DNA of 64,000 bases from Paraburkholderia panacisoli (GTDB lineage: Bacteria; Pseudomonadota; Gammaproteobacteria; Burkholderiales; Burkholderiaceae). The stretch covers positions 124,001 to 188,000 of the forward strand of contig NZ_VTUZ01000010.1 of the NCBI RefSeq assembly GCF_008369935.1, in the 5' to 3' direction. The notes under the pieces were generated by a model. That model had not been told where the DNA came from and ran no database searches. It saw only the letters and a program-made list of their open reading frames with translations. The stretch's first letter is position 1; every line of letters begins with the position of its first letter. Below are positions 17,373 through 26,789 of the stretch, piece by piece. A program made the translations under genes and the position numbers.

Positions 17373-17978
17373 ATGAAAAAAATCGTCGTGATCGGCGCCA
17401 ACGGCACGCTGGGCCAGGCAGTCAGCGCGGAGTTGCGGGCGCGCCATGAAGTGATCGAAGTGGGCATGACGCGCGGGCAGTATCGCGCCGATATCACGGA
17501 TCCGGCGAGCGTCGAGCGGCTCTTCGGCGAGATCGGCAAAGTGGACGGCGTCGTCACCGCAACCGGCAAGGTGCATTTCGGGCCGCTGCCGGAGATGAGC
17601 ATCGAACAGTTCTGGGTCGGTCTGCGCGACAAGCTGATGGGCCAGATCAACGTGGTGCTGTCCGCACAGCAATACGTGAACGACGGCGGTTCGTTCACGC
17701 TGACGAGCGGAATCATCGCCGACGAGCCGATTCGCCTCGGCGCGAGCGCGACCACGGTCAACATGGCGCTCGAAGGTTTCGTGCGCGGCGCGGCGATCGA
17801 GTTGCCGCGCGGGATCCGCATTAACGTGGTGAGTCCGACGGTGCTCACCGAAGCGATGGACGCTTATGCGCCCTACTTCCGCGGCTTCGAGCCAGTGACG
17901 GCGCAACGCGCGGCGCTCGCTTATTTGCGCAGCGTGGAAGGCGCGCAGACGGGCCGGGTGTATCGCGTGGGGTATTGA
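17373..17978 (+). CDS. SDR-family protein lacking the YxxxK pair (paralogue)
   Basis: A 201-residue SDR with an N-terminal GANGTLG nucleotide-binding loop and a serine strand 'GGSFTLTSGI', but, like its paralogue at 1096-1689, the following helix (SATTVNMALEGF) has no Tyr-x-x-x-Lys. ATG at 17373 with GGAG six bases upstream; the longer frame from 17259 has no ribosome site. Convergent with the sugar-acid dehydratase. Both copies keep Asn in the helix ('V(N)' before the usual Ala), so the family may act by another mechanism or be regulatory like NmrA. Function unknown. Confidence 0.85.
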   Translation: MKKIVVIGANGTLGQAVSAELRARHEVIEVGMTRGQYRADITDPASVERLFGEIGKVDGVVTATGKVHFGPLPEMSIEQFWVGLRDKLMGQINVVLSAQQYVNDGGSFTLTSGIIADEPIRLGASATTVNMALEGFVRGAAIELPRGIRINVVSPTVLTEAMDAYAPYFRGFEPVTAQRAALAYLRSVEGAQTGRVYRVGY

Positions 17979-18127
17979 TGACGGCCTGATGGAATCACGC
18001 GGGAAACGCGCGCTGCGGTCTCGCCGCATCGCGCCCCTCTCTCGCGCTATAGCGCCGCTCTGTGACGCCGGCTGTGCCTCACGACGGCCTTCGACGAACC
18101 CGTTGCCTCCCGTGCGGCGAACGTCGC

Positions 18128-19891
18128 TCAGTGAATCTCCGGCTCGCCTGGCTTGTCCGCATCCGGGCCGGCATGCGCACCGCCACGCTGCAGAAAATCG
18201 AAGTCGCAGCCCTGATTCGCCTGCATCACATGCACCTGATGCATCGCGCCGTAGCCGCGCGTGAAGCGCGGCGCCGGCCTGACCCACGCGGCCTTGCGGC
18301 GCGCGAGCTGCTCGTCCGACACCAGCAGGTTGAGCCTGCGGCGCGGCACGTCCAGCTCGATCATGTCGCCGCTTTGTACCAGCGCGAACGGCCCGCCGAC
18401 AAACGACTCCGGCGCGATGTGCAACACGCACGCGCCGTAACTCGTGCCGCTCATCCGTGCATCCGAGATTCGCACCATATCGCGCACACCCTTTCGCAGC
18501 AGCTTGCGCGGTATCGGTAATTGCCCCCATTCGGGCATGCCCGGCGCGCCCACCGGCCCGGCATGCTGAAGCACGATCACGCAGGTCTCGTCGATGTCGA
18601 GCGCTTCGTCGTCGATGCGTGCGGCCATGTCGGTGTAGTCCTGGAACACGACCGCGCGACCGGTATGCACGAGCAGATGCGGCTCGGCGGCGCCGGGTTT
18701 GATCACCGCGCCATCGGGCGCGATATTGCCGCGCAGCACCGCGAGCCCGCTGTTCGGCAACAGCGGTTTGTCGAGGCGGCGAATCACTTCGTCGTTGAAA
18801 ATCTGCGCGCCTTCGAGGTTCTCGCCGAGCGTGCGGCCATTGACGGTTTTCTGCGAACGGTCGATCAGCTCGCCCAGTTCGGCGAGCAGCGCCCGCAAAC
18901 CGCCCGCATAGAAAAAGTCCTCCATCAGATACGCGCCGGTCGGCCGCACGTTCGCCAATACCGGCGTGCGGCGCGAGATGTCGTCATAGCGATCGAGCGT
19001 CAACTCGATGCCCGCGCGGCGCGCGAGGGCGATCATGTGCACGATCGCGTTGGTCGAGCCGGACAGCGCGAGGCACGTGGTCACGGCGTTGTCGACCGAG
19101 CCGGCGGTGAGCAGGTCCGACGGCTTCAGATCCTCCCACACCATGTCGACGATGCGCATGCCGGTCTTCACCGCCATCTGCGCATGACGCGAATCCGCAG
19201 CGGGAATCGATGCGAAGCCGGGCAGCGTGAAGCCGAGCGCTTCGGCCGCGCTCGTCATGGTCGACGCGGTGCCCATCGTCATGCAGTGCCCCGGCGAGCG
19301 CGCGATGCCGCCCTCGATGCCTTGCCAGTCCTCCTGCGTGATCGTCTGCGCGCGCAGTTCGGCCCAGTACTTCCACGCGTCCGAGCCGGAGCCGAGCAAC
19401 ACGCCGTTCCAGTTGCCGCGCAGCATCGGACCGGCGGGCAGGAAGATCGCCGGCAGATCCATCGAGATCGCGCCCATCAGCAGCGCGGGCGTGGTCTTGT
19501 CGCAACCGCCCATCAGCACGACGCCGTCGGCGGGATAGGAGCGCAGCGTCTCCTCGGCTTCCATCGCGAGGAAATTGCGGTACAGCATCGTGGTGGGCTT
19601 CTGGAACGGCTCGGAGAGCGTCTGCACCGGCAGTTCGACCGGAAAGCCGCCGGCTTGCCAGATGCCGCGCTTCACCTCTTCGACGCGTTGCTTGAAATGC
19701 GTGTGGCACGCGTTGATCTCGCTCCACGTGTTGAGAATCGCGATGACCGGCTTGCCCGCATACTCCTCACGGTTGTAGCCCATCTGCGCGGTGCGCGAGC
19801 GGTGGCCGAACGAGCGCAGATCGTTCAGACCGTACCAGCGGTGGCTGCGCAACTCCTCGGGGGTCTTTCTCTTCGTCAACGTCGGCTCCAC
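18128..19891 (-). CDS. Sugar-acid dehydratase of the IlvD/Edd family (L-arabonate dehydratase-like)
   Basis: A 587-residue dehydratase that should remove water from an aldonate to give a 2-keto-3-deoxy acid. The three Fe-S cysteines are at 62 (INACHTH), 130 (GGCDKTT) and 203 (PGHCMTM), matching the [2Fe-2S] pentonate dehydratases, with Lys132 in the carbamylated-lysine position and a catalytic Ser in 'DARMSGTSYG'. Last gene of a minus-strand operon with an ABC transporter, a lactonase and a DapA-family enzyme, so a pentonate or related sugar acid is the likely substrate; the exact one cannot be read from sequence. Confidence 0.9.
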   Translation of the reverse strand: MEPTLTKRKTPEELRSHRWYGLNDLRSFGHRSRTAQMGYNREEYAGKPVIAILNTWSEINACHTHFKQRVEEVKRGIWQAGGFPVELPVQTLSEPFQKPTTMLYRNFLAMEAEETLRSYPADGVVLMGGCDKTTPALLMGAISMDLPAIFLPAGPMLRGNWNGVLLGSGSDAWKYWAELRAQTITQEDWQGIEGGIARSPGHCMTMGTASTMTSAAEALGFTLPGFASIPAADSRHAQMAVKTGMRIVDMVWEDLKPSDLLTAGSVDNAVTTCLALSGSTNAIVHMIALARRAGIELTLDRYDDISRRTPVLANVRPTGAYLMEDFFYAGGLRALLAELGELIDRSQKTVNGRTLGENLEGAQIFNDEVIRRLDKPLLPNSGLAVLRGNIAPDGAVIKPGAAEPHLLVHTGRAVVFQDYTDMAARIDDEALDIDETCVIVLQHAGPVGAPGMPEWGQLPIPRKLLRKGVRDMVRISDARMSGTSYGACVLHIAPESFVGGPFALVQSGDMIELDVPRRRLNLLVSDEQLARRKAAWVRPAPRFTRGYGAMHQVHVMQANQGCDFDFLQRGGAHAGPDADKPGEPEIH

Positions 19892-19910
19892 GGATGTCGT
19901 CGGACGTGCG

Positions 19911-20840
19911 TCAGCGCTTCTGCTCCTTCACGCGCGACACGATCTGCGTCGGGCTCACGAATTGCAGCGCGATCAGCACCCAGATCAGCGTGATCGCCAT
20001 GTAGATCATCGCCATCGCATCGATCGATTGCGGAGCGCGCACGCCGGTTGAAAATACAGCGTAGTACAACGCGACCACCAGCGTTTGCGTAGCGGGCCCC
20101 GCCGTGAAGAAAGTCAGTTCGAACATGCCGATGGTGCGCACCAGCACCAGCAGTCCGGCCGCGAGCATGCCGGGCACCAGCAGGGGCAGCAGCACATAGC
20201 GGAAATAGCGGAACGTGTTGGCGCCGAAAATGCGGGCGGCCGCTTCGAGATTGGGGTCGATCTGCTCGATGAACGGCGTCATCACGAGGATCACGAACGG
20301 CAACGCGGGCACCAGATTCGCGACGATCACGCCGCTCAGCGTGCCCGCGAGGCCAACCTTGTACATGACGGTCGCCATCGGAATACCGTAGGTGACGGGC
20401 GGCACCATCAACGGCAGCAGGAAGATCAGCATCGCCATGCGCTTGCCGCGAAATTGCACGCGTGCGAGCGCATACGCCGCCGGCACGCCGAGCAGCACCG
20501 ACAGCAGCACGACCGCGCCGACCACTTCGACGGTCACCCACAGCACGCTCGCGAGCTGGAAATCGCTCCACGCCTGCGCATACCAGTGCAGCGTGAAGCC
20601 TTGCGGCAGCAAGGTGCCGAACCAGCGCGTCGCTACCGAATTGACCGCGACGGTGGCAATCAGCAGCACCACGTTGAGCAGGAAGAACACCATCACGGCC
20701 CATACCAGCACCCGCCACACGCGGCCCGGCAAACCGGCGCGCTGCGTCTCGCGCTTGACGGGTTCGCGCGCGCCGTCGCCCTGATCTTTCGACGCGGCCG
20801 CGGACCACGCGGGCTGCGCCGCACGATGCTCGCTCGTCAT
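19911..20840 (-). CDS. ABC transporter permease, PotC type
   Basis: A 309-residue inner-membrane permease with six hydrophobic segments and the EAA loop near residue 205 ('EAAARIFGANTFRYFRYVLLP'). The first 45 residues are polar and charged. It belongs to the spermidine/putrescine-iron-2-aminoethylphosphonate permease group. Its start overlaps the stop of the preceding permease gene by one base (TGATG at 20840), and it precedes the dehydratase gene by 20 bases. With the other three proteins it should import the operon's substrate. Confidence 0.9.
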   Translation of the reverse strand: MTSEHRAAQPAWSAAASKDQGDGAREPVKRETQRAGLPGRVWRVLVWAVMVFFLLNVVLLIATVAVNSVATRWFGTLLPQGFTLHWYAQAWSDFQLASVLWVTVEVVGAVVLLSVLLGVPAAYALARVQFRGKRMAMLIFLLPLMVPPVTYGIPMATVMYKVGLAGTLSGVIVANLVPALPFVILVMTPFIEQIDPNLEAAARIFGANTFRYFRYVLLPLLVPGMLAAGLLVLVRTIGMFELTFFTAGPATQTLVVALYYAVFSTGVRAPQSIDAMAMIYMAITLIWVLIALQFVSPTQIVSRVKEQKR

Positions 20841-21730
20841 CAGCCTTTGCCTCCCGTTGCCGGACCGCTGTAGAAGAAGCGGCGCGCGCCCAACAGCGCG
20901 GCCACCACCAGCAATTGCACGAAGCCCATCACCATCGCGATCGCGGAGGCGAGCGAATAGTCATAGCTTTCGAACGCGGCTTCGGCCGCGGCGATCGACA
21001 TTACGCGCGTCGGACCGGCGGGCGCGCCGAGCAGCACCGCCGATGGAAACACCGAGAACGCCTGCACGAACGACAGGCACGCGGCCATCGTCAGCCCCGG
21101 CACCAGCAGCGGCAAATAGATGCGGCGAAACTGCTGCCACGGACTCGCGCCGAGCGTCGCCGCCGCGCTCGCGAGCGTCGGGTCGATGCCGGTCACGTAC
21201 GACAGCGTCAGCAGAAACGCGAACGGAAAGCCCGACACGATCAGCGAGATCAGCACGCCCCAGAAGTTATGCGTGAGGCGCACTTCGCGCGTGTACAGAT
21301 GCAAGCCCTGCAAGGCTTGCGGAAACCAGCCGTTGGGGCCGAAGTAGGTCAGCATGCCGTCGGCGATCAGCACCGTCCCGAGCGTCACCGGAATCACCAG
21401 CAGCGTCGTGACGATCTTCTGATAGCGCGAATAGCGGCGCAGCGCGAACGCCACCGGCACCGACACGCCGACGTTGATCAGCGTCGCGGGCACCGCGAGC
21501 TTCAGGGTGACGAGAATCGTCGGCCACATCGACGTGTCGGTGAAGAACGTCAGATAATTGGCCCACAGGCCGCCGCCGTTCATCGGCCGGAACGACAGCG
21601 CGAGACCGTACGCAAACGGATAGATGAAGGTCGCGGCGATGAACAGCAGCGCCGGTGCGACCAGCCACGCCTTGGCGTCGCGCGGCACGAGCGGCGGGGA
21701 ACCGGGCGGCGACAGCGCGGGCGTGTTCAT
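20840..21730 (-). CDS. ABC transporter permease, PotB type
   Basis: A 296-residue inner-membrane permease with six hydrophobic segments and an EAA loop ('SAAATLGASPWQQFRRIYLP'). The start at 21730 is chosen because its ATG overlaps the stop of the ATPase gene (ATGA at 21727-21730); the longer frame to 21823 lies inside that gene. Forms the permease pair with the 19911-20840 product. Confidence 0.9.
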   Translation of the reverse strand: MNTPALSPPGSPPLVPRDAKAWLVAPALLFIAATFIYPFAYGLALSFRPMNGGGLWANYLTFFTDTSMWPTILVTLKLAVPATLINVGVSVPVAFALRRYSRYQKIVTTLLVIPVTLGTVLIADGMLTYFGPNGWFPQALQGLHLYTREVRLTHNFWGVLISLIVSGFPFAFLLTLSYVTGIDPTLASAAATLGASPWQQFRRIYLPLLVPGLTMAACLSFVQAFSVFPSAVLLGAPAGPTRVMSIAAAEAAFESYDYSLASAIAMVMGFVQLLVVAALLGARRFFYSGPATGGKG

Positions 21731-22806
21731 GCGGCCTCGGCGTCGTAGACGAGCACGCGCGACGGCGGCACGCGCAGACTGATGCGCTCGCCCTGCGTGA
21801 ATTCGCCGACGCTGCGCGCCCACACGCTGCCGAAGGCGGTCTGCACGCGCAGCAGCGAATCGTGGCCGCCGTATTCGACGGCGTCCACCAGCGCGTCGAA
21901 CGCGTTGTCCGCGCCTGGCACGGTGCGCTCCATGTCCTCGGGACGCAGCGCGACGCTCACCCGTTTGCTGTTAAAACCCGCCATCGGCGTGCCGATCAGA
22001 CGCACGCCGTTCGCGCTCACCGCCACGCCTTCGCCTTCGGTGCCTTCGAGCGTGAATTCGGCTACGTTCCGATAACCCATGAATCGCGCGACATGCAGAT
22101 TGCGCGGCCGCGTGTAGACCTCTTTGGGCGACGCGACCTGCTGCACCACGCCCTCTCTCATCACGACGATGCGGTCCGCCATCGACAACGCTTCGTCCTG
22201 ATCGTGCGTCACGTAGAGCGTCGCGCGTTCGAGCTGGCTATGGATGCGGCGAATTTCCGCGCGCATTTCGATGCGCAGCTTGGTGTCGAGATTGGATAGC
22301 GGTTCGTCCATCAGAATCAGCGGCGGCTCGATCACGATCGCGCGCGCGATCGCCACGCGCTGTTGCTGACCGCCGGACAACTGGCCGGGCAGCTTGTGCT
22401 CATGACCGACCAGTTGCACGAGTTGCAACGCTTCGAGCACGCGCCGCTTTGCTTCGCTTTTGCCGACGCCGCGCATCTTCAGGCCGAAGCCGACGTTATC
22501 GAGCACGCTCATATGCGGAAACAGCGCGTAGTTCTGAAACACCATGCCGAAGCCGCGCTTTTCCGGCGGCAGCACGTCGATGCGTTTGTCGTCGAGCCAG
22601 ATGCCGCCGCCGCTCAGCGGTTGCAAGCCAGCGATGCAATTGAGCGCCGTCGATTTGCCGCAACCGGAAGGCCCAAGCAACGCGATGAACTCGCCGCGCT
22701 GGATCGTCAGATCGAGTTCCTGCAGCGCCGCGATCGCATGGCCTTGCGCATTCGTGAAACTGCGGCTCACCGAATCGAGCCGCAACTGTTCAAAGTGATG
22801 CTTCAT
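21727..22806 (-). CDS. ABC transporter ATP-binding protein, PotA/FbpC type
   Basis: A 359-residue ATPase with Walker A (GPSGCGKST, about residue 43), the signature 'LSGGQQQRVAIARAI', Walker B 'LILMDEPLSNLD' and a C-terminal TOBE-type regulatory region of about 120 residues. It energises the permease pair that follows. The start ATG at 22806 leaves 95 bases to the binding-protein gene upstream. Confidence 0.93.
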   Translation of the reverse strand: MKHHFEQLRLDSVSRSFTNAQGHAIAALQELDLTIQRGEFIALLGPSGCGKSTALNCIAGLQPLSGGGIWLDDKRIDVLPPEKRGFGMVFQNYALFPHMSVLDNVGFGLKMRGVGKSEAKRRVLEALQLVQLVGHEHKLPGQLSGGQQQRVAIARAIVIEPPLILMDEPLSNLDTKLRIEMRAEIRRIHSQLERATLYVTHDQDEALSMADRIVVMREGVVQQVASPKEVYTRPRNLHVARFMGYRNVAEFTLEGTEGEGVAVSANGVRLIGTPMAGFNSKRVSVALRPEDMERTVPGADNAFDALVDAVEYGGHDSLLRVQTAFGSVWARSVGEFTQGERISLRVPPSRVLVYDAEAA

Positions 22807-22901
22807 GGCGGTTTCCTGATACGCGCGACGCGTCGACGTGGCTGGCGCCCTGTCGACGTGTCACGCGTGAATCGCGACGGCATGCATGGCTGATGCGCGG
22901 G

Positions 22902-24071
22902 CTATTTGGTCTTCTGTGCGCCGACCTCGGTGTCCCACTTCTTGAAAGCCGCGACCATCGCGGACGCATTCAACGGCAACGCATGCGGTCGATCGGCCAG
23001 CAGCTTCGCGTATTCCGGGCGGCCGTACTTCTTCAGCACGTCCTGGCTGTGCGCGGGCGCCTGCTCGACGCTCACGCCCTTGATCGCCGGGCCGGGATAG
23101 AAATAGCCGTCGTCATAGGTCATGGCCTGCTGCGCCGGTTCGAGCATGAAGTTCATCATCTTGTAGAGCACGTCGAGCTTTTCCTTCGGCACACCCTTCG
23201 GAATCACCATGAAGTGCGCGTCGTTCACCCACGTCATGTTGTCGAATGCCTGCACGCGGAATTCGGCCGGGACGATGCCGAGCGCTCGTGGATTGATGTC
23301 CCAGCCCGTCACCGTCACGGTCATGTCGCGCGTGCCCTCGCCGAGTTCCTTCATCACCGCCGACGTGCCGCCAGGATAATAAGGAATGCAATCGTTCAAC
23401 TGCTTCAGGAAGGCCCACGTCTTGTCCCAGCCGTGAATCGGGTCCTGTGGATCCTTGTCGCCGAGCACATAGGGCAGGCCCATCAGGAACGTGCGGCCCG
23501 GACCGGAGTTCGCCGGCCTTGCGTAGATCAGCTTATCCGGATGCGCCTTGCACCATTGCAACAGCTGCTCGGGCGTTTTGGGCGGATCGCTGACCTTGGC
23601 GGGATTGAATTCGAGCAGCGGACCGGCCGGCATATACGCGACTTCGAGACCGTAGCCTTGCGCGAGATCCTGCATCTTGCGCGGACCCGGCGCGTAATTG
23701 TCGAGCACGCCGGGGAACTGCGCCGCGTTGTCGGGCAGCAGCTTGATCCACAGATTCTGTTCGATGCCGGCAGCCAGCGCGTCCGTGCCGGTCAGCACGA
23801 GGTCGATGTCGGAGCGGCCCGCGCCCTGCATCGCCTTGATCTTGCCGGGCAACTGCGGAGCGGGTGCGTTCGTGAAGGTGAGATTGGCGACGAGGTTCGG
23901 ATACTTCGCCTTGAAGGCCTCGAAGCCCTTTTGCGTGAGTTGCAGATCGCCGGCCACGTCGACGATATTGATGGTGACTGGATCGGCCGCGTGCGCGGCG
24001 GATGCGAATGCGGCGCTTGCCGCGAGACATACTGACACCAGCTTGAGCGACAACCTGCGTGAAACAGTCAT
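22902..24071 (-). CDS. ABC transporter periplasmic binding protein (PotD-like)
   Basis: A 389-residue extracellular solute-binding protein with a Sec signal peptide (hydrophobic run up to 'AFASAAHA', cleavage near residue 28). The fold class is the PotD/iron/2-aminoethylphosphonate group. First gene of the transporter part; the neighbours suggest a sugar acid as ligand rather than a polyamine, which would be unusual for this transporter class. Start ATG at 24071. Confidence 0.9.
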   Translation of the reverse strand: MTVSRRLSLKLVSVCLAASAAFASAAHAADPVTINIVDVAGDLQLTQKGFEAFKAKYPNLVANLTFTNAPAPQLPGKIKAMQGAGRSDIDLVLTGTDALAAGIEQNLWIKLLPDNAAQFPGVLDNYAPGPRKMQDLAQGYGLEVAYMPAGPLLEFNPAKVSDPPKTPEQLLQWCKAHPDKLIYARPANSGPGRTFLMGLPYVLGDKDPQDPIHGWDKTWAFLKQLNDCIPYYPGGTSAVMKELGEGTRDMTVTVTGWDINPRALGIVPAEFRVQAFDNMTWVNDAHFMVIPKGVPKEKLDVLYKMMNFMLEPAQQAMTYDDGYFYPGPAIKGVSVEQAPAHSQDVLKKYGRPEYAKLLADRPHALPLNASAMVAAFKKWDTEVGAQKTK

Positions 24072-24342
24072 TGCGTCTCCTCGCTTCTTGGTATGGAAGT
24101 CCGCCTGTCAGATGCGCTGCGGGCGGTGTCTGTCTACCCAACGGAACATAGCGAAGCGGAACAGCCGATGTCAAGCAAATACTCTCGACGGCATACGGGT
24201 CGAAGAATCGCCCGCTTTTTGCGGGGAAACCTTGTCGTGCAACGGTTTATGCGCTGTATCCAAGGGCAAACCCGGAGCCTCTGCCGAGTCCGCCTCACGC
24301 GTTGTCAGGCAAGCTGCGAACGCGTGGTGCCGACGCTTACGA

Positions 24343-25281
24343 TCAGCCGCCCTGCATGCCCTGCGTGTTCACGTATAGCGAATACAGGCCGTGGCTCGCC
24401 GCCATGAACAGCCGGTTGCGGTGGCGTCCGCCGAAGCACACGTTCGCGCAGCGCTCCGGCAATGCGATGTGGCCAAGTGGCTCGCCTTGCGCGCTGAACA
24501 CGCGCACGCCGTCGAGTTCGTCGGTGCCCATGCCCCAGCCGCACCACAAGTTGCCGTGCACGTCGACGCGAAAGCCGTCCGGCGTGCCCGGGCCCGCGTC
24601 GATCAGCACGCGGTTGTTCGACAGGGTGGCGCCATTGCCGACGACATCGAACGCGCGAATCTTGCGCGGCTCGCCGCGCGATTCGACGATGTACAACACC
24701 GACTCGTCCGGCGAAAACGCAAGGCCGTTCGGGCCGAGCACGCCGTCGGCGACCACCGACACTTCGCCCGATTGCCCGTCGATGCGATACACGCACGGCG
24801 GCAGTTCCGACTCCTGCCGCTCGCCTTCATAGAAACCGTCGATACCGAAGGTGGGATCGGTGAACCAGATCGAGCCGTCCGATTTCACGATCACGTCGTT
24901 CGGCGAATTGAAACGCTTGCCGTGATAACCGTCGGCGAGCACGGTGATCGAGCCGTCGTATTCGGTGCGCGTTACGCGGCGCGTGAGGTGCTCGCAACTG
25001 ACGAGGCGGCCCTGGCGGTCGCGCGTATGGCCGTTCGCATTGTTCGATGACTGCCGGAACACGCTGACCGTGCCGCTCGGTTCGTCCCAGCGCAGAATGC
25101 GGTCGTTGGGGATGTCGCTCCACAGCAGATAGCGGCCGTCGCCAAACCAGACCGGCCCTTCCGACCAGCGTGTGCCCTGATACAGACACTCGACGGAAGC
25201 GGAGGCGAGGATCAGCGACTTGAAGCGCGGATCGAATGTGCGGATCGAGGGGTCGGGATAGCGTCGGCTGTTGTCGGTCAT
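24343..25281 (-). CDS. SMP-30/gluconolactonase-like lactonase
   Basis: A 312-residue six-bladed beta-propeller of the SMP-30/LRE family, which hydrolyses sugar lactones. Metal-binding positions are present: Glu in 'SEGPVWF' near residue 42, Asn in 'FNSPNDVIV' and Asp in 'TPDGFRVDVHGNLW'. The start at 25281 is the ATG giving the usual N-terminus; the frame to 25389 is not family-like. In this operon it should open an aldonolactone to the aldonate used by the dehydratase. The 270-base gap to the transporter genes contains a small CCCGC-GCGGG hairpin at 24211-24225 and nothing else recognised. Confidence 0.9.
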   Translation of the reverse strand: MTDNSRRYPDPSIRTFDPRFKSLILASASVECLYQGTRWSEGPVWFGDGRYLLWSDIPNDRILRWDEPSGTVSVFRQSSNNANGHTRDRQGRLVSCEHLTRRVTRTEYDGSITVLADGYHGKRFNSPNDVIVKSDGSIWFTDPTFGIDGFYEGERQESELPPCVYRIDGQSGEVSVVADGVLGPNGLAFSPDESVLYIVESRGEPRKIRAFDVVGNGATLSNNRVLIDAGPGTPDGFRVDVHGNLWCGWGMGTDELDGVRVFSAQGEPLGHIALPERCANVCFGGRHRNRLFMAASHGLYSLYVNTQGMQGG

Positions 25282-25318
25282 GCTGGTGCCTTGTGCCCTG
25301 TGTTTTGGGTTGGGAAAC

Positions 25319-26254
25319 TTACGCGTTGGTGTGTGCGAACTCGCGCTCCTGCACGAGCAGCGCTCGCGCGGCCTGGCCGATCTTCGCATGATGTTCGGGC
25401 GGCGTCGAACTGAGCAGCGGTAATAGCGGGCCCATGTCGGCGATCTGCGTGAAGCTGACCGCGTCGTGCAGTACGCGGATCAGCGAGATTTCGTCGCGCA
25501 GGGTCTCAAGCGGCATGAACGCGTCGTACAGACGTTGCGCGGTCTCGCGATCGCCACTTTTGGCCGCTTGCAGCAAGGCCATTACCATGCGCGGCGCGAT
25601 GCAGCCCGAGCCCGTGGTCCATGCCGCAAGGCCGAACTCGCGCAGATGCACGAGCGCCGGCCGCTCGCCCATGCCCGACACGAGCTGGCCGGCCGGCACG
25701 TGCTGCAGAAGCCGGCGCAGATAGGGATCGTCCGCGGGGTTGTCGCGCACGATCGCATATTTGACGGCGAGCAGCGTGCCTCGCTCGATCAACCGCGCAA
25801 GCGCGTCCACATCCACGTAGCTTTCGCTCTTGATGTACAGCGTCAGCGGCATGCCCGCCGTGTCGGCGATGCGCGTGAGCCCCGCCTCGACGCCCTCGGA
25901 AGTCGTGAAGCCGCCGAGCGGCAGCACCATGGCCGTCCGATAGCGGGTTTGCGCGAGGATGCGCGCCTGATCGAGCATTTTCCCGTAGTCGGGGCCGATG
26001 GCCGGGATCACGCGCGTGTCGGGGCCCGCGGCGTCGGCCAGCAGGTCCAGCAAATCGCCGTATTCGCTGACCGCAATGTGATAGAGGTTCGCATTGCCGC
26101 CGTAGAGCAGCGTGCGCACGCCGCCGGTTTCAATATGGCGGATTAGCGCGAGATTTTCGGCGGGGTCGAGCGTATGGTCGGCGCGTCGCGCCAACGGCGG
26201 CACCGCCATGACCGACGCGGCGAACTCGCCACTGTGGAGCGGGGATTCGTTCAT
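25319..26254 (-). CDS. DapA-family dehydratase/aldolase (2-keto-3-deoxy-sugar-acid type)
   Basis: A 311-residue TIM-barrel enzyme of the dihydrodipicolinate synthase/N-acetylneuraminate lyase family. The Schiff-base lysine is Lys165 (LLAVKYAI) and the active-site tyrosine Tyr140 (TLYIKSE). With an aldonate dehydratase and lactonase in the same operon it most likely acts on the 2-keto-3-deoxy acid, either dehydrating it (Weimberg-type route to 2-oxoglutarate semialdehyde) or cleaving it. The dehydrogenase that would follow in a Weimberg route is not in the window. First gene of the operon; start ATG at 26254. Confidence 0.85.
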   Translation of the reverse strand: MNESPLHSGEFAASVMAVPPLARRADHTLDPAENLALIRHIETGGVRTLLYGGNANLYHIAVSEYGDLLDLLADAAGPDTRVIPAIGPDYGKMLDQARILAQTRYRTAMVLPLGGFTTSEGVEAGLTRIADTAGMPLTLYIKSESYVDVDALARLIERGTLLAVKYAIVRDNPADDPYLRRLLQHVPAGQLVSGMGERPALVHLREFGLAAWTTGSGCIAPRMVMALLQAAKSGDRETAQRLYDAFMPLETLRDEISLIRVLHDAVSFTQIADMGPLLPLLSSTPPEHHAKIGQAARALLVQEREFAHTNA

Positions 26255-26309
26255 GTCGCCTCAAGCCTCGCGCGGGATGGGGCGTTCACGGTAGCATCGG
26301 CCTCGCGAT

Positions 26310-26322
26310 GTTGTCAAACAAC
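26310..26322. promoter_or_regulatory. FadR-type GntR operator candidate
   Basis: GTTGT-CAA-ACAAC, a 5-bp inverted repeat matching the general FadR-subfamily pattern TTGT-N3-ACAA, 56-68 bases before the DapA-family start. The only GntR gene in the window (28622-29311) is of that subfamily. Binding is inference from one site. Confidence 0.45.
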
Positions 26323-26789
26323 TTGGATCACGACCGGCGTAGCGGATGGGCCACCGAAATTCGCGAAGATAGCGACCTGTGGAGCGGTTGTTCTGTACGA
26401 CAATAGACCCTAAGCGCAGCGCCGAAAGTCGTCACATTGTGGGCAGCCGCGGGCGATCTGGCCAATTAGCGCGGTAGTGTCCGACAATCGGCATAACGGT
26501 TAATTAAAATTGATCGATAATAATGTTGCCACTGGCACGCTTCTAAATGACTGCCACAAGAGAATTACAATTTCATGATCCGCGAACTTAATCGGGCTAA
26601 AAAGCGGATTCGAATAGCGACGTATTGATTTGCTCGTGGAACCCCCGCCCCGGTGCTCTTATACGGAAGCGCCGCCCGGCGCTGTGAAATAAATTTAGTG
26701 TTAGATTGTGAACATAAAAGCAGCGGCACCCCATGCCGTGCCGCAATTAACCGCAACGGGATGGTTGCGAGCCCGAGAGAGTTAAGAAA
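26323..26789. other. Promoter region between the sugar-acid operon and braR
   Basis: About 470 bases, clearly more A/T-rich than the genes. No other gene, RNA or long repeat was recognised. GAGAG at 26774-26780 is the likely ribosome site of braR. Confidence 0.5.

Noticed and set aside
18521..19993. 490-residue plus-strand open frame
   Set aside because: Antisense shadow of the sugar-acid dehydratase, whose motifs are complete.
22893..24035. 380-residue plus-strand open frame
   Set aside because: Antisense shadow of the ABC binding-protein gene, which has a signal peptide and family sequence.
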